This document shows positions 1-5,910 of a DNA stretch of 7,436 nt, piece after piece. Origin of the DNA: Gammaproteobacteria bacterium. Lineage in GTDB: Bacteria > Pseudomonadota > Gammaproteobacteria > Steroidobacterales > Steroidobacteraceae. The DNA is taken from positions 1 to 7,436 of the forward strand of contig JASHUC010000327.1 of the NCBI GenBank assembly GCA_030040235.1. The letters are read 5' to 3'. The stretch's first letter is position 1, and each line of letters begins with the position of its first letter. The position numbers and the translations under genes were made by a program. The notes under the pieces are model-generated. The model saw only the letters and a program-made list of their open reading frames with translations, made no database searches and was not told the DNA's origin.

Positions 1-21
1 GGCTTGAGGCTCCTTGCGTCC

Positions 22-50
22 ATTACGCGACATACTGTAGCGTATGTCAG
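22..50 (-). promoter_or_regulatory. Leftward promoter with an operator-like inverted repeat in its spacer
   Basis: Read on the minus strand, CTGACA (45-50) matches five of six bases of the sigma-70 -35 box. Exactly 17 bases further comes CGTAAT (22-27), which matches four of six bases of the -10 box. The spacer holds a perfect 7-bp inverted repeat, GACATAC (29-35) and GTATGTC (42-48), around the six bases TGTAGC. A dyad between -35 and -10 is the usual place for a repressor such as a TetR-family protein. The regulated gene would lie to the left, outside the window. The boxes and dyad are seen directly; the repressor type is inference. The dyad could also influence the lipoprotein gene about 95 bases to the right. 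Confidence 0.5.
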
Positions 51-129
51 CCGGCTCGTTCAGCTTCCCGAGCCCCGGCAGCCCGCTTGCCCGCGGTGAC
101 AGGCGCGATGTATGCGTCACACCGCCGTT

Positions 130-135
130 AAGGAG
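130..135 (+). promoter_or_regulatory. Ribosome binding site of the lipoprotein gene
   Basis: AAGGAG is a near-perfect Shine-Dalgarno sequence, eight bases before the ATG at 144. It decides the start: the in-frame GTG at 135 overlaps this site and has no comparable site of its own. Confidence 0.75.
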
Positions 136-143
136 TGAGCACC

Positions 144-845
144 ATGAAGAAATCAGGCGTCCCCGGCCTCTTTCTGGCCGCATCTCTCACCGCGCTGCTG
201 CTGGCCTGCAGCTCCACCGAAGCGGATTGGCAGCAGGCCACTTCGGCAAACACGGTCACCTCGTATCAGGATTTCCTCAAGCAGCACCCGAACGGGCAGC
301 ACGCCGATGAGGCGCGCAACCGCATCCACTCGCTCGAGGACGATCAGGCGTGGACGAACGCCATGAACACCAACACCCAGGCGAGCTACCAGCAGTACCT
401 GAGCGCCCAGCCCCACGGAGCCCACGCGCAGGAGGCACAAGACCACATCACCGGGATAGAACGCGCTGCGGCCTGGCAGACGGCGCAAGCTCAAGGGACG
501 GTTCCGGCGCTGCAGGCTTTCCTTCAGAAGTATCCGCAGGGACCCGAGGCGGATGCGGCCCGAGCCCAGCTCGGTAAGCTCAACAATCAGTTCCGCGTGC
601 AGCTCGCGGCTTTCCGCAGCAAGCGACTCGCCGAGCGCGACAGTGCCCGGCTCAAGAAGCGCTTTCGCAAGGTGCTCCACGATGTGGTGGTGATCCCACC
701 GACGCCCACCGACAGGCTCAACCGGGTCACCTCCGATGAAATGAGCGAGGCGGATGCCAACTCGCTCTGCGCCAGGCTCAAGCGCGAGCACCAAGCCTGC
801 AGAGTCGTCAAGACCGCCGCAGCATCCGGGCCGAGCACCGGCTGA
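144..845 (+). CDS. Lipoprotein with three 41-residue repeats and a SPOR-like domain
   Basis: Probable cell-envelope lipoprotein of 233 residues. The N-terminus is a lipoprotein signal: two Lys, a hydrophobic stretch, then the lipobox LLAC with Cys22 as lipidation site. Ser follows it, which favours outer-membrane sorting. Residues 28-146 form three helical, TPR-like repeats with Trp29, Trp70 and Trp111 exactly 41 apart. Each has the pattern W..A...T...(Y/L)..(F/Y)L...P.G..A..A. Residues 150-223 look like a SPOR domain, the fold that binds denuded septal peptidoglycan: it opens FRVQLAAF and ends with a helix and CRVVK. The second SPOR strand lacks the usual Gly-Pro, so the domain is divergent. 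Cys209 and Cys219 could form a disulfide. The role may be cell division or envelope maintenance; the exact function is not recognised. An upstream promoter is weak (TTGCCC at 87-92, TATGCG at 111-116). Confidence 0.85.
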   Translation: MKKSGVPGLFLAASLTALLLACSSTEADWQQATSANTVTSYQDFLKQHPNGQHADEARNRIHSLEDDQAWTNAMNTNTQASYQQYLSAQPHGAHAQEAQDHITGIERAAAWQTAQAQGTVPALQAFLQKYPQGPEADAARAQLGKLNNQFRVQLAAFRSKRLAERDSARLKKRFRKVLHDVVVIPPTPTDRLNRVTSDEMSEADANSLCARLKREHQACRVVKTAAASGPSTG

Positions 846-862
846 GCCGAGCGCCGGCTGAG
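831..862 (+). repeat. Two-copy 16-bp tandem repeat spanning a stop codon
   Basis: Copies at 831-846 and 847-862 differ by one base (A837 against G853). The lipoprotein stop codon TGA lies in copy one and is repeated in copy two. The second copy contains CCGGC-TGA-GCCGG (854-866), a short 5-bp hairpin followed by a weak T-containing stretch. It could slow or end transcription, but the stem is short and there is no T run, so a terminator is only a weak possibility. Confidence 0.7.
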
Positions 863-953
863 CCGGAACGTTTCGCTTGCGCGACAGCGGTTGACGTAGG
901 AACATTTTGCTCGTGCCGTATGCCGGGCCGTGGCGGCGGCTGGGCGTTGCGGC

Positions 954-2174
954 ATGCGGGCGAGATTTCTCAAAAACGCGATCGTGCTGGGGCTGCTGTC
1001 GGCGATCGGTCCGTTCGCCATCGACATGTACCTGCCCTCGCTTCCCTCGATCGGGCGCAGTCTGCACGCCGATCCGGCCGCCGTGCAGATGAGCCTCACG
1101 GCCTTCTTCATCGCACTGAGCATCGGCCAGCCGATCTGCGGACCGCTATCGGATCTTTTCGGACGCAAGGCGCCGCTTTACGGCGGCCTCGCGCTGTTCG
1201 TCGCTGCGAGTCTGGGGTGTGCGCTCGCGCCCAACATCGGGACCCTGATCGCGTTCCGTTTTCTGGAGGGACTCGCGGCCTGCGCCGGAATGGTCATCCC
1301 GCGCGCGATCGTGCGTGATCTGCACACCGGCGTGGACGCCACGCGCCTCATGTCCATGCTGATGCTGGTGTTCAGCATCTCGCCCATTCTCGCCCCGCTC
1401 ACCGGGAGCTTCGTGATCCAGCTCGCCGGATGGCGCGCCGTCTTCTGGACCGTCACGGCGGCGGCGCTCATCGGAGCGACGGTTCTCGGGGCGGTGCCCG
1501 AGACACGGCCGGCCTCGGCGCGCACGGCCACGAGCCTGGCGGGTGCGATCGCCGCCTACCGGGGCCTGCTCGGGGATCGCAGCTTCCTCGGCTTGACGCT
1601 CGTCGGCGCTTTCGGCCTGTCGAGCTTCTTCGTGTACCTCGCGAACTCTCCTTTCGTTCTGATCGAGCACTACCATCTCTCGCCCCGGCTCTACAGCGTG
1701 CTCTTCTCGACGAATGCCGCAGCGTTCTTCGCCGTCGCGCAGCTCAACGGCTGGCTCGCGGGTCGCATCGGACTTCGTCATCTGGTACGGCGTGCCGCGA
1801 CCGGCTATGCGGCGGTCCTTGCGATTCTGTGCGCACTATTCCTCTCGGGCATCGATCGTCTCGAGGTGCTCTGTGTGCTGCTTTTCATCGGCTATGGATT
1901 TCTCGGCATGGTGCTGCCGACATCGACGGTGCTCGCGCTCGAGGATCACGGGAGCATTGCCGGGAGCGCCTCGGCGCTCATCGGCACGATGCAGTCGGCG
2001 ATGGGATCGGCGGTGATGCTGCTCGTCGGCAGCTTCGCGAGCTCGAAGCCGCTGCCGATGGTCGCCGGAATCGCAGGCTGCGCCGTGCTTGCGCTGATCC
2101 TCGCCCGCGCCACGCTGCGCCTCGCGCGCGGGTCCCCCGCGCTCCCAGCGCCGAATTCGCGCGGGATCGAATGA
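954..2174 (+). CDS. Bcr/CflA-type multidrug efflux transporter (major facilitator superfamily)
   Basis: Inner-membrane proton-driven drug exporter of 406 residues with about 12 hydrophobic helices, the normal size for the DHA1/Bcr-CflA family. Helix 1 ends in IDMYLPSLP (residues 23-31), a family hallmark. Motif A in the first cytoplasmic loop is GPLSDLFGRK (63-72). A motif B-like stretch runs from Arg101 to Asp121, with Arg101, Arg116 and Arg120. The antiporter motif C in helix 5 is present as SPILAP..GS (142-151). The ATG at 954 was chosen because it leaves a short charged tail (MRARFLKN) before helix 1; a GTG at 930 would add eight residues, and neither has a clear ribosome binding site. 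The gene lies 108 bases after the lipoprotein gene. TTGACG at 891-896 may be a -35 box, but no good -10 box follows. The drug substrate (chloramphenicol, bicyclomycin or other) cannot be read from sequence. Confidence 0.9.
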   Translation: MRARFLKNAIVLGLLSAIGPFAIDMYLPSLPSIGRSLHADPAAVQMSLTAFFIALSIGQPICGPLSDLFGRKAPLYGGLALFVAASLGCALAPNIGTLIAFRFLEGLAACAGMVIPRAIVRDLHTGVDATRLMSMLMLVFSISPILAPLTGSFVIQLAGWRAVFWTVTAAALIGATVLGAVPETRPASARTATSLAGAIAAYRGLLGDRSFLGLTLVGAFGLSSFFVYLANSPFVLIEHYHLSPRLYSVLFSTNAAAFFAVAQLNGWLAGRIGLRHLVRRAATGYAAVLAILCALFLSGIDRLEVLCVLLFIGYGFLGMVLPTSTVLALEDHGSIAGSASALIGTMQSAMGSAVMLLVGSFASSKPLPMVAGIAGCAVLALILARATLRLARGSPALPAPNSRGIE

Positions 2175-2175
2175 G

Positions 2176-2796
2176 CTACACGGCCGCGAAGCTGCGCGCT
2201 TCGGCCGTCCAGCCCGGCGCGCTCTGAAGGGCGTGCGGAACCTGCTCCGGTCGAGCGACGACCTGCCACATCGCAAGGTGCCGCTCGTCCATGAACCGCT
2301 CCCGCACCGCGCGCGAGAGCAGCTCGATCAAGGGTTGAAAGAAGCCACGCGTGTCGAGGAGCACGATGGGGTTCAGGTACAGACCCAGCCGCTTGAGCGT
2401 GATGGCCTCGAGGAGTTCCTCGAACGTGCCGCATCCCCCCGGCAGTGCGATCGCCGCCCGGCTGCGGGTGAGCATCAGGTGCTTGCGGGTGCGCATGTCC
2501 TCGACGAGCTGCAGCTCCGTCAAGCGCTTGTGACCCCACTCCAGTTCGGCCATGAACCGCGGCAGCACCCCGACGACGCGGCCCCCGCGACTGAGTGCAC
2601 CGTCGGCAAGGGCCCCCATGGAGCCGACCGCGCCGCCGCCGTAGACGATCTCATAGCCGGCATCCGCGAGTGTGGCCCCGAGCTCGAATGCCGCCTCGCG
2701 GTACTCGGGATGAGCACTGCGGCTCGATGCGCAGTACACGCACACGGCACGCTCGGCGCCGGCATCCACGGCAATGGGCTCACTGGCACTCGTCAT
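2176..2796 (-). CDS. LOG-family nucleotide 5'-monophosphate phosphoribohydrolase (TIGR00730 type)
   Basis: Cytoplasmic Rossmann-fold protein of 206 residues. LOG (LONELY GUY) proteins split the N-glycosidic bond of cytokinin riboside 5'-monophosphates to give free cytokinin and ribose phosphate; many bacterial members hydrolyse AMP or other nucleotides. The family signature PGGCGTFEE is at 119-127 and the paired Arg104-Lys105 precedes it, both parts of the nucleotide site. The N-terminal strand VCVYCASS (18-25) and the loop GGGAVGSMG (53-61) are typical, although Ser59 replaces the more usual Leu. It is the second gene of an operon with the crotonase. Only three bases separate the crotonase stop codon from this ATG, so translation is probably coupled. 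It converges with the efflux gene with a single base between stops. Family assignment is strong; true cytokinin production is not shown. The older label 'lysine decarboxylase' for this family is misleading. Confidence 0.92.
   Translation of the reverse strand: MTSASEPIAVDAGAERAVCVYCASSRSAHPEYREAAFELGATLADAGYEIVYGGGAVGSMGALADGALSRGGRVVGVLPRFMAELEWGHKRLTELQLVEDMRTRKHLMLTRSRAAIALPGGCGTFEELLEAITLKRLGLYLNPIVLLDTRGFFQPLIELLSRAVRERFMDERHLAMWQVVARPEQVPHALQSAPGWTAEARSFAAV
2180..2208. terminator. Hairpin at the convergent efflux/LOG gene ends
   Basis: ACGGCC (2180-2185) pairs with GGCCGT (2203-2208) and GAAGC (2188-2192) pairs with GCTTC (2198-2202). This makes an 11-bp stem with a two-base bulge (2186-2187) and a five-base loop. 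It begins six bases after the efflux stop and lies within the last codons of the LOG gene. No T run follows on either strand, so it is not a classical intrinsic terminator; it could act as a bidirectional terminator or RNA end protector. Confidence 0.4.
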
Positions 2797-2799
2797 GCC

Positions 2800-3582
2800 T
2801 CAGCCTCCAGTGAAGCGCGGCGCTCGCTTGGCGCGAAACGCGGCCACGCCTTCGCGGTGATCGGCGGTGCGGCCCGCCTCGCGCTGCAAATCCCGCTCGA
2901 GGTCGAGCTGCTCGGCGAACGTGGTCTCGGTGGCCCGCCAGGCGAGCTCGCGAATCTTCGCGAGCGCCAGGGTGGGCCCCTCTGCGAGCCGCGTGGCAAG
3001 CGCCAGGGCCGCAGCGCTCAGCTCGGAGTCGGGAACGACGCGATTGACCATGCCCCACTCGAGGGCCTGGGTGGCACCGATCTTCTCCCCGAGCAGCATC
3101 ATCTCGAGCGCCCGCGCCCGCCCGATGCTGCGTGCGAGCAGGTAGGCCGATCCGCCGTCGGGCACGAGTCCCACGCGCTGGAACGCCTGCAGGAAATAGG
3201 CGCTCTCGCCCGCAACGACCAGGTCGCCCGCGAGCGCAAGCGAGCATCCGATGCCCGCGGCGGCCCCGTTCACCGCGGCCACGAGCGGAATCCGCAGATT
3301 TCGGATGCCGAGCATCATCGGCCCGTAGTGGGTCTGAAGGTACGAGCCGGCATCGTAATCGGATGAGGTGGGATCGAGATCGGCGGCGAGGTTGGCACCC
3401 GAGCAGAAGCCGCGCCCCGCACCGGTCAGTATTGCGGCGCGCGCTTCCTCGCCGGCCCGCGCGAATGCATCGGCGAGCTCGTGAGCCATGGCGAGTGAGA
3501 CGGCGTTCAGCGTCCCCGGGTCCGACATGCGAATGAGCGCGACGTTTCCCTCGCGCTCGAAAGCGATCAGGCGGTAGCTCAT
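2800..3582 (-). CDS. Crotonase-family protein, probable enoyl-CoA isomerase-like enzyme
   Basis: Cytoplasmic acyl-CoA enzyme of 260 residues, the normal length for the enoyl-CoA hydratase/isomerase family. The oxyanion-hole segments are present as FCSGANL (59-65) and NGAAAGIG (105-112). The two catalytic glutamates of classical hydratases are missing: by alignment to rat crotonase, Glu144 corresponds to Ser114 and Glu164 to Phe134. Instead GLVPDGG (138-144) supplies Asp142, the position used by PaaG-type isomerases. An isomerase or related reaction is therefore more likely than hydration, with the substrate unknown. The ATG at 3582 was chosen because AAAGGGGG lies just upstream; an ATG at 3621 would add 13 residues with no family counterpart. 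It is the first gene of an operon with the LOG gene and is divergent from the PQQ dehydrogenase. TAAGAT (3639-3644) is a possible -10 box, but no -35 partner was found. Confidence 0.9.
   Translation of the reverse strand: MSYRLIAFEREGNVALIRMSDPGTLNAVSLAMAHELADAFARAGEEARAAILTGAGRGFCSGANLAADLDPTSSDYDAGSYLQTHYGPMMLGIRNLRIPLVAAVNGAAAGIGCSLALAGDLVVAGESAYFLQAFQRVGLVPDGGSAYLLARSIGRARALEMMLLGEKIGATQALEWGMVNRVVPDSELSAAALALATRLAEGPTLALAKIRELAWRATETTFAEQLDLERDLQREAGRTADHREGVAAFRAKRAPRFTGG
2804..2808 (-). promoter_or_regulatory. Ribosome binding site of the LOG gene, inside the crotonase 3' end
   Basis: On the minus strand GGAGG lies seven bases before the LOG ATG. It is made from the last Gly codons of the crotonase (gga ggc tga). 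Ribosomes finishing the crotonase would therefore cover or release this site, which points to coupled translation and a shared transcript. Confidence 0.75.
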
Positions 3583-3761
3583 GGGACCCCCTTTGGGCGA
3601 CGATCGCCGGGCGACATCCACCGAGCGGATCTCGCGCTATCTTACGGCATCGACGTTTGCGCTCCGCCCGGCCGCTGCGCACGAGCGCAGGCCATGCCCA
3701 TCCCGAGTCTCGTGGTTTAAACTTGCGCGGCTCGAGCTTTGGCGACGGCCGGGGGGTAGGT

Positions 3762-5870
3762 GTGGCAGGTTCAAGAGCTCTGTCGATGGCCGCAGGCGCT
3801 GCGGCCGCCTCGCTTTGCACGATCTTCTCCGCCCTCGCCGCAACCGCAGGATCGCCATCCGATCAGCCGAAGTCCCCTGCCTTCGTCACGGCCTGGCGGC
3901 TGACCAATGCCAATGCCGAGCCGGGTGAGTGGATGTCGGTCGGGCGCACCTATGACGAGGAGCGCTTCAGCCCGCTCGTTCGGATCAATACCGACAACGT
4001 CGGCAAGCTCGGCCTCGCGTGGTACGCTGACTTCGACAGCAATCGCAGTCAGGAAGGCACGCCGCTCGAGATCGATGGCGTCCTCTATCTATCGACCGCC
4101 TGGAGCAAGGTCAAGGCGTACCAGGCGACGACCGGCCGGCTGCTCTGGGCCTACGACCCCAAGGTGCCCGGCGAATTCGCCGGCCGCGGCTGCTGTGACA
4201 TCGTCAATCGCGGCCTCGCGGCGTGGCGGGGCAAGATCTACGTCGCGGCCTACGATGGGCGGTTGATCGCGCTCGATGCGCGCACCGGGAAGGTCGTGTG
4301 GTCGGTGCTCACCGTGGACCACAACAAGCCCTACACCATCACCGGAGCGCCGCGCATCGCGAAGGGCCGGGTGCTGATCGGCAACGCGGGCGGAGAGTTC
4401 GGCATTCGCGGGTACCTCTCGGCCTACGATGCCGAAACCGGAAAGCTCGACTGGCGCTTCTATACGATCCCGGGCAATCCGGCCAAGGGCTTCGAGCAGC
4501 CGATTCTCAAGACGGCCGCGCGAACCTGGCACGGCGCGTGGTGGATCGCCGGTGGTGGCGGCGGCGTTTGGGATGCGATCACGTACGACCCGGCGACCAA
4601 TCTCGTCTACTTCGGCACGGGCAACGGCACGCCCTGGAACCGGCTCTATCGCGGCTCGGGCGGGGGCGACAATCTGTTCGTCGCCTCCATCATTGCAGTC
4701 AACGCGGACACCGGCGCGTATGTCTGGCACTACCAGGAAACGCCGGGCGAGGAGTGGGATTTCGACGCGACGCCGCCGATCCTCGCTGCGACATTGAAGA
4801 TCGGCGACCGCCCGCGCCGAGTGATCATGCAGGCCTCGAAGAACGGCTTCTTCTACCTGCTCGATGCCAGCACCGGCGCCGTCATCTCGGCGAAGAACTT
4901 CGTCCCCGTCAACTGGGCGATGGGCATCGATCCGGAGACCGGCAAGCCCATCCCGAATCCCAGCGTGCGGTACGACCTCACCGGAAAGTCGACGCTCATC
5001 AAGCCCGGCGGGCAAGGCGCGCACGCCTGGCATCCCATGTCGTTCGATCCCCTCACCGGGCTGGTGTACTTCTCGGCGATCGATACCCAAGGCACGATGA
5101 TGAGCGCCAAGAGCTACAAGTACGTGCCGATGGGCGCCAATACCGGCTTGACGTTCGCCGGCACCGGAGGCACGCGCGGCGCGAGAGCGCCGCAATCGGC
5201 AGCCCACCTCGTCGCCTGGGATCCGATCCATCAGCACGCGGTCTGGCAGAGTGAGCCGCTCGGAAGGATCGGGGCCGGAACCCTCTCGACAGCGGGGGGA
5301 CTCGTCTTTGAGGGCACGACCACCGGGCGATTCGTCGCCTACCGGGCGACGGACGGCAAGCCGCTCTGGTCGACCGAGGCACAGACGGGAATCGTTGCAG
5401 GTCCCATGACCTTCGAGGTGGACGGCGAGCAGTACATCGCCGCGGAGGTCGGCTACGGGCTCGCGCGCTACGGGATCAGCAACGGGTCACGCCTGCTCGT
5501 CTTCAAGCTCGGCGGCACCGCCTCGCTCCCGCCGGCACCTCCCCCTTCGCCACCCCTCGTGCTCGATCCGCCGCCGTCCACGGCTTCCCCGGCGACGATT
5601 GCGCTCGGGCGCGAGCAGTTCGCGAGCCACTGCGCGATGTGCCACGACGCGCAGTACGCCAACCGTCAGATGTTCCCGGACCTGCGTTACTCCGCAACGC
5701 TGCGGAGTCCTCAGGCTTTCAATGCGATCGTGCTCGGCGGGGCGCTCCAAACCGGCGGCATGGCTTCCTTCAAGGCGAGAATGACCGCGCACGAAGTGCA
5801 GGCCGTGCGCGCCTACATGATCGAGCGCGCGAACGATCTCAAGGAGCATCCCGAACCGCCGCGACCCTAG
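3762..5870 (+). CDS. PQQ-dependent quinohemoprotein alcohol dehydrogenase with fused cytochrome c
   Basis: Periplasmic enzyme (702 residues from this start) that oxidises alcohols to aldehydes with PQQ and passes electrons through its own heme. A signal peptide is followed by an eight-bladed propeller to about residue 585, a Pro-rich linker (586-610) and a class I cytochrome c domain. Visible PQQ-site residues are the vicinal pair Cys144-Cys145, Trp270 as floor of the site, metal ligands Glu212 and Asn288, catalytic Asp333, and Lys360. Asp335, two after the catalytic Asp, is the extra ligand found in lanthanide-dependent relatives. Heme attachment is CAMCH (624-628), with Met667 in GGMASF as probable axial ligand. 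This layout is type II (soluble quinohemoprotein). The start is uncertain: GTG 3762 follows GGGGGG and gives a positively charged signal peptide; ATG 3786 lacks the charge, and TTG 3723 and TTG 3657 are other options. No PQQ synthesis gene or separate acceptor is in the window. Confidence 0.93.
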   Translation: MAGSRALSMAAGAAAASLCTIFSALAATAGSPSDQPKSPAFVTAWRLTNANAEPGEWMSVGRTYDEERFSPLVRINTDNVGKLGLAWYADFDSNRSQEGTPLEIDGVLYLSTAWSKVKAYQATTGRLLWAYDPKVPGEFAGRGCCDIVNRGLAAWRGKIYVAAYDGRLIALDARTGKVVWSVLTVDHNKPYTITGAPRIAKGRVLIGNAGGEFGIRGYLSAYDAETGKLDWRFYTIPGNPAKGFEQPILKTAARTWHGAWWIAGGGGGVWDAITYDPATNLVYFGTGNGTPWNRLYRGSGGGDNLFVASIIAVNADTGAYVWHYQETPGEEWDFDATPPILAATLKIGDRPRRVIMQASKNGFFYLLDASTGAVISAKNFVPVNWAMGIDPETGKPIPNPSVRYDLTGKSTLIKPGGQGAHAWHPMSFDPLTGLVYFSAIDTQGTMMSAKSYKYVPMGANTGLTFAGTGGTRGARAPQSAAHLVAWDPIHQHAVWQSEPLGRIGAGTLSTAGGLVFEGTTTGRFVAYRATDGKPLWSTEAQTGIVAGPMTFEVDGEQYIAAEVGYGLARYGISNGSRLLVFKLGGTASLPPAPPPSPPLVLDPPPSTASPATIALGREQFASHCAMCHDAQYANRQMFPDLRYSATLRSPQAFNAIVLGGALQTGGMASFKARMTAHEVQAVRAYMIERANDLKEHPEPPRP

Positions 5871-5883
5871 TCGGTGCCGCGGC

Positions 5884-5910
5884 CCAGGGCCACATCAGCC
5901 GGTGCCCTGG
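5884..5910. terminator. Hairpin between the convergent PQQ dehydrogenase and ManD-like genes
   Basis: CCAGGGC (5884-5890) pairs with GCCCTGG (5904-5910). With C5891 bulged, AC (5892-5893) pairs with GT (5902-5903), leaving an eight-base loop. It starts 14 bases after the dehydrogenase stop and covers the last codons of the opposing gene. No T run is present, so terminator activity is only plausible. Confidence 0.35.

Noticed and set aside
44..310. 88-residue frame beginning within the upstream dyad
   Set aside because: It has no ribosome binding site and overlaps the lipoprotein gene in another frame, with Pro/Arg-rich low-complexity sequence.
891..919. Promoter for the efflux gene (TTGACG with TGCCGT 17 bases later)
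   Set aside because: The -35 match is good, but the -10 candidate matches only two of six bases, so it is mentioned but not called.
153..1067. 304-residue open frame on the minus strand
   Set aside because: It is antisense to the lipoprotein and the start of the efflux gene, is rich in Arg and Gly with no domain, and reflects GC-rich codon bias.
2233..3366. 377-residue open frame on the plus strand
   Set aside because: It is antisense to both LOG and crotonase, whose motifs are clear, and its composition is that of a shadow frame.
2780..3820. 346-residue open frame on the minus strand
   Set aside because: It shares the crotonase strand in another frame, is extremely Arg/Ala-rich and has no family features.
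4089..5237. 382-residue open frame on the minus strand
   Set aside because: It lies wholly opposite the well-conserved PQQ dehydrogenase and shows no recognisable motif.
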